Shown here: positions 16,625 to 24,866 of the stretch, in pieces
Layout: each line of letters opens with the position of its first letter
Numbering within the stretch: the stretch's first letter is position 1
Assembly (NCBI GenBank): GCA_015058145.1
Contig: SVCX01000007.1
Location: 1 to 51,984, forward strand
Direction: 5' to 3'
Length of the DNA stretch: 51,984 nucleotides
Origin: Clostridiales bacterium
GTDB taxonomy: Bacteria; Bacillota; Clostridia; Peptostreptococcales; Anaerovoracaceae
The notes under the pieces: model-generated
The model's input: only the letters and a program-made list of their open reading frames with translations
Database searches by the model: none
Told to the model about the DNA's origin: nothing
Program-made: the position numbers and the translations under genes

Positions 16625-17332
16625 CTAGAGAGGCTTCCGCGACGGAACGCCTGCTTTCCTCGGATATGCAGCCGGCGTCGCTTTCGCCTTTTTTACGACT
16701 ACCAAACTGTGATCCAGGTGAGGCAGGGGGCTGATTTCCTGCAAGTCTCCTCCCAATGTTTTTATGGCATTCGCCGCATCGTTTATTTCCGATTCACAAT
16801 CCGAGCCTTTGTACGCTATAAAATATCCGCCCGCTCTAACAAACGGCATGCAATATTCGCACAGCACGCGCATGTTTGCCACGGCTCTGGAAACGCATAG
16901 ATCAAAACCGTCTCTGTAGGCTTCCTGTCTGGCAAGATCCTCGGCTCTGCCGTGAACAGCAGTCACGTTGGAAATCCCCAGATCATCACAAAGCTGCTGC
17001 ACAATGCGAACCCTTTTTCCGAGAGAGTCCATGAGAACAAACTCTTTCTCCGGGTAGCAGACAGCCAGGGGCACTCCCGGAAATCCGCCGCCGGTTCCAA
17101 CATCGCAAATAGACGATGCTTCTGTAAAGCCAAGGGTTTCAGCGCATAGAAGGGAGTCGATGAAATGCTTTTGCACGAACTCTTCCCGATCCGTAATGGC
17201 AGTCAAATTGACCTTTTCGTTCCACGCGAGAACGCCTTCCATGTAGTGTTCGAGCTGTTGCGTTTTTTCTTCAACCTCTTCAATATTCAGTTTCTTCATG
17301 AGGGCTTTTAATTCATACATTGCGTTACTCAT
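16625..17332 (-). CDS. rsmG: 16S rRNA (guanine527-N7)-methyltransferase
   Basis: RsmG (GidB) methylates N7 of G527 in the 530 loop of 16S rRNA using SAM. The roughly 235-residue protein has the conserved WNEKVNLTAI motif near residue 37, the SAM-binding CDVGTGGGFPGVPLA near 77 and CVSRAVANM near 142. I place the start at the ATG at 17332, 10 bp after the mnmG stop; a TTG further up would overlap mnmG by 26 bases and lacks support. Fixed neighbour of mnmG in many bacteria. Confidence 0.94.
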   Translation of the reverse strand: MSNAMYELKALMKKLNIEEVEEKTQQLEHYMEGVLAWNEKVNLTAITDREEFVQKHFIDSLLCAETLGFTEASSICDVGTGGGFPGVPLAVCYPEKEFVLMDSLGKRVRIVQQLCDDLGISNVTAVHGRAEDLARQEAYRDGFDLCVSRAVANMRVLCEYCMPFVRAGGYFIAYKGSDCESEINDAANAIKTLGGDLQEISPLPHLDHSLVVVKKAKATPAAYPRKAGVPSRKPL

Positions 17333-17342
17333 TGCGTCATGC

Positions 17343-19220
17343 TCATCTAGTTCTGCGTTTCTTCTCAAGGTGTATCAGGAGCACGTTGATATCGGCAGGG
17401 GAGACGCCGGAAATTCTGGAAGCCTGTCCAACAGAGACCGGCTTCAGGGCGTTCAACTTCTGCTGTGCTTCGATTCTTAATCCGTCGATTTCGGAGTAGT
17501 CTATACTGCTGCTCAGTTTCTTTTCTTCAAGTCGCTTGAATTTCTCGATCTGAGCAAGTTGCTTCTGTATGTATCCGCCGTACTTGATTTCCACTTCCAT
17601 GGATGTCTTCTGATGCCGCGAGAGGGCGGGCCGCTCAGAATCGATTGCGGCGATGTTATCGTAGGTAACCTCCGGTCTTCTCAGAAGTTCATACAGTGAC
17701 TGGGCCGATTTGATCGGCGCGGTTCCTAAATTCTCAAGAAGAGGATTGGCTGTTCCCGGACTAACAATCGTGCGGCGGAGTCTGTCCGTTTCTTTTTCAA
17801 CGGCTTCTTTTTTCTCAAGGAATCTTTTGTAACGATCTTCTTTGACAAGACCAACATCGTAACCAAACTGCGTAAGTCGCAGGTCCGCATTATCCTGTCT
17901 GAGCATGAGACGGTACTCTGCTCTGCTGGTCATGATCCTATATGGCTCGTTGGTTCCTTTGGTTACAAGGTCATCCAGAAGTACGCCGATGTAGGCCTGG
18001 CTCCTGTCCAGAATGAATGGCTCTCTGCCATCCAGTTTGAGCACGGCGTTGATACCGGCCATAAGTCCCTGAGCGGCGGCCTCCTCATAACCGGAGCTGC
18101 CGTTGAACTGTCCGCTGCAGTAGAGATTTTCAATCGTCCTGTTTTCAAGCGTCGCCTTCAGATTGAGCGGGTCGATACAGTCGTACTCGATAGCGTAAGC
18201 CGGACGCACAATTTTCAGATTTTCCAATCCTTCAATCGTTTCATAAAAGGCCTGCTGCACGTCCTCCGGCAGAGAAGAGGACATGCCCTGAATATACATC
18301 TCCTCTGTATCCAGGCCTTCTGGTTCGATGAAGAGCTGATGACGTTTTCTGTCCGCAAAGCGATTGACTTTATCTTCGATAGAAGGGCAATAACGCGGAC
18401 CAACACCTTCGATCTTTCCACCGAAGAGGGCGGACCTATGGAAGTTCTCCCGAATGATTTCGTGGGTTCTCTCATTCGTATAAGTGAGCCAGCACTTGAT
18501 CTGATCCTTCTGCAGATCATCGTTCATGAACGAGAAGGGGACGATTTCCTCATCGCCGTCCTGCGGAATCATCTTGTCGTAATCCAAACTGCTCGCCAAT
18601 GCTCTCGCCGGGGTCCCCGTCTTAAAACGACGCATTGGAAGTCCGTAATCGCGCAGTCTCTCAGCCAATTCCATTGACGGCGCCAATCCGTTTGGACCGC
18701 TGTCGAAAACACTGTCGCCGATAAAAATCTTTCCGGCCAGAAACGTTCCGGTCGCCAGAATGACGGCCTGACATCTGTAGACCGCGCCGGTTCTGAGCAC
18801 AACGCCGCAGGCTTTGCCGTCTTCAATGATCAGATCGATGGCCTCTCCCTGTTTCATCTCGAGCAGAGGTTCACGCTCAATGGTCTTCTTCATCTCCAGA
18901 TGATAGCGCGTCTTATCCGCCTGGGCGCGCAGAGAATGAACCGCCGGACCTTTGGCTGTGTTCAGCATCCTGCTCTGAATGAACGTCTTGTCGATGTTGA
19001 TTCCCATCTCGCCGCCAAGGGCGTCGATCTCTCTAACCAGATGGCCTTTGCCTGTTCCTCCGATGGACGGATTGCACGGCATCATGGCCACAGCTTCCAG
19101 ATTGATCGACAACATCAGCGTCTTCTTTCCCATTCTGGCCGCAGCAAGACCGGCCTCGCATCCTGCGTGGCCTGCGCCAACTACAATTATGTCGTATTCT
19201 CCCATTAGGAACCGTTCCAT
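17343..19220 (-). CDS. mnmG: tRNA uridine-5-carboxymethylaminomethyl modification enzyme, FAD subunit
   Basis: MnmG (GidA), with MnmE, installs the carboxymethylaminomethyl group at U34 of tRNAs using FAD, NADH, methylene-THF and glycine. The 625-residue protein shows the FAD dinucleotide fold [19 protein letters not shown] near the N-terminus, [17 protein letters not shown] near 55 and a conserved catalytic Cys in [13 protein letters not shown]. The first ATG is chosen because AGGAG, overlapping the mnmE stop, lies 6 nt upstream of it; a second ATG six codons later is less well placed. Normal length for the family. Confidence 0.96.
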   Translation of the reverse strand: MERFLMGEYDIIVVGAGHAGCEAGLAAARMGKKTLMLSINLEAVAMMPCNPSIGGTGKGHLVREIDALGGEMGINIDKTFIQSRMLNTAKGPAVHSLRAQADKTRYHLEMKKTIEREPLLEMKQGEAIDLIIEDGKACGVVLRTGAVYRCQAVILATGTFLAGKIFIGDSVFDSGPNGLAPSMELAERLRDYGLPMRRFKTGTPARALASSLDYDKMIPQDGDEEIVPFSFMNDDLQKDQIKCWLTYTNERTHEIIRENFHRSALFGGKIEGVGPRYCPSIEDKVNRFADRKRHQLFIEPEGLDTEEMYIQGMSSSLPEDVQQAFYETIEGLENLKIVRPAYAIEYDCIDPLNLKATLENRTIENLYCSGQFNGSSGYEEAAAQGLMAGINAVLKLDGREPFILDRSQAYIGVLLDDLVTKGTNEPYRIMTSRAEYRLMLRQDNADLRLTQFGYDVGLVKEDRYKRFLEKKEAVEKETDRLRRTIVSPGTANPLLENLGTAPIKSAQSLYELLRRPEVTYDNIAAIDSERPALSRHQKTSMEVEIKYGGYIQKQLAQIEKFKRLEEKKLSSSIDYSEIDGLRIEAQQKLNALKPVSVGQASRISGVSPADINVLLIHLEKKRRTR

Positions 19221-19229
19221 ATTTCGCTC

Positions 19230-20594
19230 CTATTTGCCGAGGCAGAATCTGGAGAAGACTTCGTCCAGCACCTCATCGGAAACTGTCTCTCCGATAATCT
19301 CTCCCAGATAATCATATGCCTCTCTGATGTCTATTTCTATAATGTCCAGCGCTTCTGCTGCCTCCGTGATCACCGAGGCGTCGCTCAGCGCGTGTTTTGC
19401 TTTTCTCAAAAGTTCTTCGTGGCGCACGTTGTTCACCATGACGCTGTCTTTCTGGGACAGCTGTCCGCCGTATACGAGCGCTTCGATTGTATCTTCGATT
19501 TCATCGATGCCTTCACCGGTCAGAAGGCAGGTTTTAATTACATCGCTATTAGGCGATATGTCGATGATATCCCTTGGCGTTACTGCATTTCCAAGGTCTG
19601 TTTTGTTGAGAAGAACCAGAGATTTTCTTTCTGAAAGACGCCCCAGAATATCCCTGTCTTCCTCTGTCAGAGGCGCTCCTGCGTCTACAATCATGATGAT
19701 CAGATCTGCGTTATTGAACGCCTCCTTGGTCTTCTCGATTCCGATTTTCTCAACCACGTCCTCCGTGTCGCGGATACCTGCCGTATCAATCAGATAGACC
19801 GGAATATTTCTGATGCTGACCGCCTCCTCAATCGTGTCGCGCGTCGTTCCCGGGATTTCCGTAACGATGGCCCTGGATTGTCTGAGGAGACAATTCATGA
19901 GAGAAGATTTTCCCACGTTCGGCCGTCCGACGATGGCGACTCTGATTCCTTCTTTTATCATGCGGCCGGCACCGGCTGTCGATAAAAGTGCGTCAACATC
20001 GTCTTCCACTTCGTCGAGATCTGCTAACAGTTTTTCGTAAGTCAGCTGTTCGATATCCTCATCCGGATAATCGATGTTCACCGTCAGGTCTACAAGAATG
20101 TCCAGAACCTTCGCACGGAGTTCTCTGACTCTGCGGGAGAGGGTGCCTTCCATCTGAGACAGCGCCGCTTCATATCCGGCATCCGCCTTCGCTTTGATGA
20201 CATCGATGACTGCCTCGGCCTGGGACAAATCCATCCTGCCGTTCAGAAACGCTCTCTTCGTGAATTCTCCCGGCTCCGCCATGCGAGCCCCCTGACGAAG
20301 CACCAGCGTCAGCGTCTTTCGAAGGGCTACGATGCTGCCGTGACAGTTGATCTCCGCCACATCTTCTCCTGTGTAAGTCGTCGGTCCCTTCATGTATACG
20401 GCCAGTACTTCATCAATCACATCGCCCGTATCCGGGTCGGCGATTTTTCCAAAAGCCATCCGGCGGCTGGCGATGCTGCCTTTGCACATAAAAACCTTGC
20501 GGAGTATCCCGAGGGATTCCGGTCCGCTGATCCTTATGATTCCGATTCCGCCTTCTCCGTAGGCTGTTGAAATTGCAGCTATTGTTTCACACAT
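19230..20594 (-). CDS. mnmE: tRNA modification GTPase MnmE
   Basis: MnmE (TrmE) is the GTPase partner of MnmG. The 454-residue protein has an N-terminal THF-binding domain starting ETIAAISTAYGEGGIGIIR, a helical domain, and an inserted G domain (G1 GRPNVGKSSL near residue 224, G2 TTRDTIEE, G3 DTAG, G4 NKTD). It ends in the catalytic C-terminal CLGK (CxGK motif), so it is complete. Its ATG lies only 16 bp beyond a terminator-like hairpin and has no clear Shine-Dalgarno. Confidence 0.96.
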   Translation of the reverse strand: MCETIAAISTAYGEGGIGIIRISGPESLGILRKVFMCKGSIASRRMAFGKIADPDTGDVIDEVLAVYMKGPTTYTGEDVAEINCHGSIVALRKTLTLVLRQGARMAEPGEFTKRAFLNGRMDLSQAEAVIDVIKAKADAGYEAALSQMEGTLSRRVRELRAKVLDILVDLTVNIDYPDEDIEQLTYEKLLADLDEVEDDVDALLSTAGAGRMIKEGIRVAIVGRPNVGKSSLMNCLLRQSRAIVTEIPGTTRDTIEEAVSIRNIPVYLIDTAGIRDTEDVVEKIGIEKTKEAFNNADLIIMIVDAGAPLTEEDRDILGRLSERKSLVLLNKTDLGNAVTPRDIIDISPNSDVIKTCLLTGEGIDEIEDTIEALVYGGQLSQKDSVMVNNVRHEELLRKAKHALSDASVITEAAEALDIIEIDIREAYDYLGEIIGETVSDEVLDEVFSRFCLGK

Positions 20595-20609
20595 AATTCA
20601 AAAAGCAAA

Positions 20610-20628
20610 GACCCGCGGTTGGCGGGCC
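20610..20628 (-). terminator. Terminator-like hairpin between jag and mnmE
   Basis: On the minus strand GGCCCGC/GCGGGTC (one G-T pair) with a five-base loop is followed by TTTGCTTTTTG. It follows the jag stop by about 8 bp and precedes the mnmE start by 16 bp, so it may terminate partially or act on mnmE translation. Confidence 0.6.
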
Positions 20629-20636
20629 TCTTCATG

Positions 20637-21425
20637 CTATTTCTTAAGTTCGATAACAACTCTTCTGTAAGGTTCTTCACCTTCGCTTCTCGTCGTTATG
20701 CTCGGGTTCTTCTGCAGGGTGGCATGAATGACCTTTCTCTCGTATGGATTCATCGGTTCCAGGCGCACATGCTTCCTCGTCTTGACAACCTTGGCCGCGA
20801 GTCTGTTGGCCAGCTGCTCCAGAGTCTTCTCTCTCTTAGCTCTGTAGTTCTCGGCGTCGACTACGACTTTGGTGTACTTCTCCTTGTCCTTGTTGACGAC
20901 AAGGCTGGCAAGATACTGAATGGCGTCAAGGGTCTGGCCTCTCTTGCCGATTACAGTTCTTGAATCTTTGCCGTTCATTTCAACATAAACGAGATCTTCG
21001 CCAACGCGGGCGCTGAAAGCAAGGTCGAGACCCATCTTCTCCGTGATGTCTTTCAGGAAAGTGAGGGCTTCATGTTCCTCGACTGGTTTCAGTTCGTTTA
21101 TATCTACATCGTCCAGAACGATGTTTCTTTTCTTCTCTTCAGGTTTGCTCTCCTGAGGTTTCTTTGTATTGTGTTTCTTTTCCGGTTTCCTGTCTTTCGG
21201 TTTTGCTTCTGTTATTACTTCTTTCGGCTTTGCCGGCTTCTCTGGCTGCGGCGGTTTTTTCTTTTCAACTCTTACCTTGGCCAGCTTAGCGCCGAGGCCG
21301 AGAAATCCTTTTGTCGGTTCTTCGAGAACCGTTACTTCCACTTCTTCTTTGGAAACCTTCAGATCAATCAAGGCAAGCGCAACGGCTTCGTCTACGTCCT
21401 TGCCCCATTTTTCTGTGTAATCCAT
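20637..21425 (-). CDS. khpB: RNA-binding protein Jag/KhpB
   Basis: KhpB, formerly Jag or SpoIIIJ-associated protein, forms an RNA-binding complex with KhpA and affects cell elongation in Gram-positives. The 262-residue protein has an N-terminal Jag_N domain (1-50, EVTVLEEPTKGFLGLG), a long Lys/Pro/Glu-rich linker (about 52-105), a KH domain with GKRGQTLDAIQYLAS, and a C-terminal R3H domain (about 190-260, with the R-x3-H-type LAAKVVKTRKHVRLEPM). Gene order yidC-jag-mnmE is standard. GGAGGAAAT precedes the ATG. Confidence 0.94.
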   Translation of the reverse strand: MDYTEKWGKDVDEAVALALIDLKVSKEEVEVTVLEEPTKGFLGLGAKLAKVRVEKKKPPQPEKPAKPKEVITEAKPKDRKPEKKHNTKKPQESKPEEKKRNIVLDDVDINELKPVEEHEALTFLKDITEKMGLDLAFSARVGEDLVYVEMNGKDSRTVIGKRGQTLDAIQYLASLVVNKDKEKYTKVVVDAENYRAKREKTLEQLANRLAAKVVKTRKHVRLEPMNPYERKVIHATLQKNPSITTRSEGEEPYRRVVIELKK

Positions 21426-21449
21426 TCTATTTCCTCCGTATGTCGGGAC

Positions 21450-22190
21450 TTACAGACCTCTGTTCTTCTTTTCCAGTCTCTCTCTGATCTGTCTTTCCTT
21501 CTGTTCTCTCTTTATCTTCTTTCTGAGCGTCTGCAGATGGATGTTGAATCCAATCTGAATGATCTGGCTGACTGCCCAGTAGAGGGCGAGTCCGGACGGG
21601 AATGAACGCGCCATCCACAGAATCATGATCGGGAAGATGTACTGCATCATCTTCATCATGGCTGCGGACTGGTTGGCAGCGTCTGAGCCGGTATCCTGCA
21701 GCATCCTGTTCATGGTGAATGCGATGAACGTGGCAACGCCTGCGATAATCGGCAGAATCCACGGGTCAGGCTGGCTCAGGTCATCGATCCAGAGAAACGG
21801 TTCATGGAATGCGAAAATCATGGAATCCTTGCTGATGTATCTCAGAGGGTTTCTGAGCAGCGCGAACAATCCCATGATGATAGGCATCTGAATGAGCATC
21901 GGAAGGCAGCCGCCCATCGGGTTGAACTTCTCTTCCTTATATAACTCCTGCATCTTGATGTTCAGCATTTCCTGGTCGTTTCCGTACTTATTCTGCAACG
22001 CCTTGATCTTTGGCTGCATTTCTGACATCATCGCTGTGGATTTGGTCTGCTTGATGTAGAGCGGATACAGGCACAGTTTAACGAACACTGTAAATATGAT
22101 GATGGAGATGCCGTAATTACCTATGAATCCATACAGAAGGTCAAGCAAAAGCCCCATTGGCTTTGCTATTACGCCTAGTATAGTATACAT
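21450..22190 (-). CDS. yidC: Membrane protein insertase YidC/SpoIIIJ
   Basis: YidC inserts and folds membrane proteins, alone or with SecYEG. The 246-residue protein is the short Gram-positive type without the large periplasmic domain. Five hydrophobic segments are visible (about 5-25, 28-45, 100-118, 143-160 and 186-215), with a conserved Lys-rich cytoplasmic hairpin after TKSTAMMSEMQPKI and a positively charged C-terminal tail. The conserved intramembrane arginine is not certain from the sequence alone, though VKLCLYPLYIKQ sits at the usual place. AGGAGGAAAA precedes its ATG. Confidence 0.94.
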   Translation of the reverse strand: MYTILGVIAKPMGLLLDLLYGFIGNYGISIIIFTVFVKLCLYPLYIKQTKSTAMMSEMQPKIKALQNKYGNDQEMLNIKMQELYKEEKFNPMGGCLPMLIQMPIIMGLFALLRNPLRYISKDSMIFAFHEPFLWIDDLSQPDPWILPIIAGVATFIAFTMNRMLQDTGSDAANQSAAMMKMMQYIFPIMILWMARSFPSGLALYWAVSQIIQIGFNIHLQTLRKKIKREQKERQIRERLEKKNRGL

Positions 22191-22204
22191 TTAATATTTT
22201 CCTC

Positions 22205-22414
22205 CTATTTTAAAGGATCGTATCCTCCTTCGTGGAAAGGATGGCATTTGAGCAGCCTCCTTATTCCCAGATAGCTTCCTTTAAAAAATCCGTACTTTTC
22301 CAGAGCCTGAATACAATAAGTTGAACAAGTAGGGTAGAACCTGCACCTTGGCGGGAAAAGCGGCGATATGAACTTCTGATAAAATCTTATCATCGCAATG
22401 AATACATGTTTCAT
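22205..22414 (-). CDS. yidD: Membrane protein insertion efficiency factor YidD
   Basis: YidD is a small, membrane-associated, amphipathic protein that assists YidC. The 69-residue product shows the family fingerprint [34 protein letters not shown] and [11 protein letters not shown], with three cysteines. It lies between rnpA and yidC, 6 bp from rnpA, as usual. The ribosome binding site is weak, suggesting coupling to rnpA translation. Confidence 0.95.
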   Translation of the reverse strand: MKHVFIAMIRFYQKFISPLFPPRCRFYPTCSTYCIQALEKYGFFKGSYLGIRRLLKCHPFHEGGYDPLK

Positions 22415-22420
22415 TGTATT

Positions 22421-22756
22421 TTACCCTGTTACTTTTCCTCTTTCGGCTGCGTTCATCATCGATTTTTCAACGTCTTTGCACTTTCTTCCGTTGATTGAAT
22501 TTCTTGCTATGAATATCAGGTCGTAACCGGTGGAAAATCTGTCCCGGTTCATCCTGTAGCTTTCCTTCATGAGACGTTTGGCTCTGTTTCTTTGAACGCT
22601 GTTTCCTACTTTTTTGCTTGCTAAAAAGGCCGTCCTGTTGTATGACAGATCATTTTTTCTGTAAAAAAGAACGATGTATCTGTCCGGAACCGATCTGCCC
22701 GCCCTGTAAATGGCGTCAAAGTCTTCCTTTTTTCTCAGAATATCCTTTTTGAGCAT
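22421..22756 (-). CDS. rnpA: Ribonuclease P protein component
   Basis: RnpA is the basic protein cofactor of RNase P, which trims the 5' ends of pre-tRNAs. The 111-residue, Lys/Arg-rich protein begins with MLKKDILRKKEDFDAIYRAG and contains the RNR signature KKVGNSVQRNRAKRLMKESY (about residues 48-67). It follows rpmH by 48 bp and probably shares its promoter. Confidence 0.96.
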   Translation of the reverse strand: MLKKDILRKKEDFDAIYRAGRSVPDRYIVLFYRKNDLSYNRTAFLASKKVGNSVQRNRAKRLMKESYRMNRDRFSTGYDLIFIARNSINGRKCKDVEKSMMNAAERGKVTG

Positions 22757-22804
22757 TTCTCTTCAGTTATATCAATAACAAAAAGACCACTCTTGATGCG
22801 GTCT

Positions 22805-22939
22805 CTATGCTGATAAAACTTTTCTTCCTCTTTTTCTTCTTCTCTTCAGTACATTTCTACCGTTCTTTGTCTTCATTCTTTTTCTGAAGCCGTGCTCCTT
22901 TTTGCGCTGCCTCTTCTTCGGCTGATATGTCATTTTCAT
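22805..22939 (-). CDS. rpmH: 50S ribosomal protein L34
   Basis: The minus strand encodes a 44-residue protein beginning [18 protein letters not shown] and ending in [13 protein letters not shown], the universal L34 pattern ([26 protein letters not shown]). The ATG at 22939 has AGGAGGAAAAG 4 nt upstream. It is the first gene leftwards from oriC and is driven by a perfect consensus promoter. L34 sits in domain I/III of 23S rRNA. Confidence 0.97.
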   Translation of the reverse strand: MKMTYQPKKRQRKKEHGFRKRMKTKNGRNVLKRRRKRGRKVLSA

Positions 22940-23009
22940 GAGCTTTTCCTCCTTCTTTATTATTTGTCTGCATAAATCTGAATTTCAACTTATGCGCACA
23001 TGCTCAAGT

Positions 23010-23038
23010 ATTATACAACCCCAAAAAAATCATGTCAA
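23010..23038 (-). promoter_or_regulatory. rpmH promoter, perfect sigma-A consensus
   Basis: On the minus strand TTGACA (23038-23033) and TATAAT (23015-23010) have a 17-bp spacer. The predicted leader to rpmH is about 65 nt. This strength fits a ribosomal-protein operon. Confidence 0.92.
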
Positions 23039-23158
23039 TTTATTTGATTCGCCATATTATTTGTTTTATGGCTTTTGCTTTGTTTAAATTTCCATTTAAA
23101 TACATTTTTCTGTTTAATATACAATATATTGTTGTTATTGTTGAAAGTATGCACAAGT

Positions 23159-23179
23159 TTATCCACTCATTGTGGATAA
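23159..23179. promoter_or_regulatory. Two facing DnaA boxes
   Basis: TTATCCACT (23159-23167, one mismatch) on the plus strand faces TGTGGATAA (23171-23179, perfect box on the minus strand) across three bases, forming an imperfect palindrome. Confidence 0.88.
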
Positions 23180-23220
23180 GTCCGCCCTTCCATTGAAAAT
23201 ACTTATTAAATATTTAACTA

Positions 23221-23249
23221 TTGCCTGTGGATAACTTTTTTTGTAATAT
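23221..23249 (+). promoter_or_regulatory. Candidate dnaA promoter overlapping a DnaA box
   Basis: TTGCCT (23221-23226), 17 bp, TAATAT (23244-23249). A perfect DnaA box (TGTGGATAA, 23226-23234) lies in the spacer, so DnaA bound there should block the promoter. The expected start near 23256 leaves about 50 nt to the ATG at 23307. Confidence 0.6.
23226..23234 (-). promoter_or_regulatory. DnaA box, perfect consensus
   Basis: TGTGGATAA is the reverse complement of TTATCCACA. It lies 80 bp before the dnaA ATG and inside the candidate promoter. Confidence 0.92.
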
Positions 23250-23306
23250 ATTAATCGTTCTGTGATATCATGTATGTCCAAGATTTTGAAAGGTTATTGT
23301 CAGGTA

Positions 23307-24692
23307 ATGGAGAAGATAAACAATCTCAAATGGAAAGATGTGCTCGCATTAACGAGCAAAGAACTTACGGAAGTGAGCTACCGTACCTGGTTTCTTCCTC
23401 TCATTCCTCTTGAAGTGGATGAGGAGAAGGGGACCATGTCTTTCGCTTTGACGGAAGCATTTAAGGCGAATATGTTCACGAAGAATCCTCGCTATACAGA
23501 TATTCTTGAAAAAGCTATAAAAGAAGTCTTCAAAAAAAACTATCGTATTCTCATTACTCATAAGACAGAAAAGGAAATTAAAGAGATATTAGAAGGAAAG
23601 AAAGATAAACAGTCAGAACCTTCGATTGATCCGGATAATCCTTACAGGGAGGAATACTACCTGAATCCGAAGTTCACTTTTGATAATTTCATCATCGGTC
23701 CTAATAATGAATATGCGCATGCTGTTGCGCTTGCTGTTGCCGACAATCCTTCGACGGCATACAATCCTCTCTACATTTATGGAGGATCCGGACTGGGAAA
23801 AACGCATCTTATGCATGCCATTGGACAACATATCATGAGAACCAATCCTTCTCTGAAGGTTCTCTATGTTTCATCTGAAATGTTTACGTCAGAACTGGTT
23901 ATGGCGCTCGGGGATCCTGTGAACAGAAACAGTAAACTCAATGCATTTAAGGCGAAATACAGAAGCGTAGATGTTCTCCTGATCGACGATATACAGTTTA
24001 TAGAAGGAAAAGAAGCGACACAGCTGGAATTCTTCCATACATTTAATACTCTCTATGGGTTGAATAAACAGATTGTTATTTCCAGTGACAGACTTCCTAA
24101 TAAACTGCGAGATCTGGATGAAAGACTTACTTCTAGATTTCAATCTAATATTATGGCAGACATACAGCCTCCTGATTTTGAAACAAGAGTGGCAATCCTG
24201 AGAAAGAAAGCAGAAGAAGAAGGTCTTGTTATTGATGAAGATGTTCTTGATGTTATAAATATTATCGCAGAAAAAATTAAGTTTAATATCAGAGAACTTG
24301 ACAGTGCACTTCTTCGAGTAATTTCATTTTCAAAATTCAAGGAGCAGCCGATTACCGCTAAATTTGCAAGAGAACTTCTGACAGATATTTTCTCACAGAG
24401 AGATATTGATATTTCTTGCGAATCCGTTAAGAAGGCCGTATGTAAGAAGTACAACATAAAAATATCTGATATCGAATCAAAAAAGAGAAACAGAGAATTC
24501 TCTTATCCTCGTCAGATAGCCATGTATCTGTGCCGGGATATGACAGATCTTTCTCTTCCTAAAATCGGGGAGTCTTTTGGAGGACGAGATCATACGACAG
24601 TACTTCACGCCTGTGAAAAAATCAAGAAGGAGTCAAAGATAGATCCTACTCTGGCTGAAGATATCAGAAATTTAAAGGAAGATATCCAATAG
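23307..24692 (+). CDS. dnaA: Chromosomal replication initiator protein DnaA
   Basis: DnaA binds DnaA boxes, melts oriC and recruits the replicative helicase. The 461-residue product has domain I (about 1-85, with VSYRTWFLPLIPLE), a short linker, the AAA+ domain III from KFTFDNFIIGPNNEYAHA (Walker A GGSGLGKTHLMHA, Walker B VLLIDDIQF, sensor SSDRLPNKLRDLDERLTSRF) and the DNA-binding domain IV ending in the signature GGRDHTTVLHACEKI. I start at ATG 23307, right before the conserved N-terminal helix; a GTG at 23262 and an ATG at 23274 are in frame but would add an atypical leader. A+T-rich codon use compared with genes further out. Confidence 0.97.
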   Translation: MEKINNLKWKDVLALTSKELTEVSYRTWFLPLIPLEVDEEKGTMSFALTEAFKANMFTKNPRYTDILEKAIKEVFKKNYRILITHKTEKEIKEILEGKKDKQSEPSIDPDNPYREEYYLNPKFTFDNFIIGPNNEYAHAVALAVADNPSTAYNPLYIYGGSGLGKTHLMHAIGQHIMRTNPSLKVLYVSSEMFTSELVMALGDPVNRNSKLNAFKAKYRSVDVLLIDDIQFIEGKEATQLEFFHTFNTLYGLNKQIVISSDRLPNKLRDLDERLTSRFQSNIMADIQPPDFETRVAILRKKAEEEGLVIDEDVLDVINIIAEKIKFNIRELDSALLRVISFSKFKEQPITAKFARELLTDIFSQRDIDISCESVKKAVCKKYNIKISDIESKKRNREFSYPRQIAMYLCRDMTDLSLPKIGESFGGRDHTTVLHACEKIKKESKIDPTLAEDIRNLKEDIQ

Positions 24693-24730
24693 AAGCATCA
24701 TTCACAGGTGATGTGATTAAAAATTACAAG

Positions 24731-24739
24731 TTATCCACA
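24731..24739 (+). promoter_or_regulatory. DnaA box, perfect consensus, in dnaA-dnaN spacer
   Basis: TTATCCACA followed by GG, 39 bp after the dnaA stop and 67 bp before the trinucleotide run of the unwinding element. Confidence 0.92.
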
Positions 24740-24792
24740 GGTTTTAAACAATAAAAAATGGCTGTTTTTCAATAATAAAAAGACATATCTAC

Positions 24793-24840
24793 AATTCCAC
24801 AGCCTCTACTACTACTATTACTAAATATATAATATAATAA
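24793..24840 (+). other. oriC basal unwinding element with DnaA-trio
   Basis: In order: a degenerate DnaA box ending in the TCCACA core (24793-24801), a short GC-richer step (GCCT), six in-register trinucleotides CTA CTA CTA CTA TTA CTA (24806-24823), then A+T only from 24824 to 24840. Read on the opposite strand the trinucleotides are 5'-TAG-3', that is 3'-GAT-5', the DnaA-trio described in Bacillus. The order box, GC step, trio, AT-rich unwinding zone and the place between dnaA and dnaN match that system. The remaining bases of the 24693-24866 spacer hold only the dnaN ribosome binding site. Confidence 0.85.
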
Positions 24841-24866
24841 TAAGGGTTATTTTTTCGGAGGAAATT

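Larger units (their letters stand above)
22940..23306. other. oriC upstream arm (rpmH-dnaA intergenic region)
   Basis: This 367-bp gene-free stretch holds the rpmH promoter, then an A+T-rich stretch (about 23036-23160) with no evident repeat, then three DnaA boxes and the likely dnaA promoter. No small gene is seen. Confidence 0.85.

Noticed and set aside
23262-23306. Longer DnaA N-terminus from GTG 23262
   Set aside because: The extra 15 residues do not fit the conserved DnaA start and would begin almost at the predicted transcript start.
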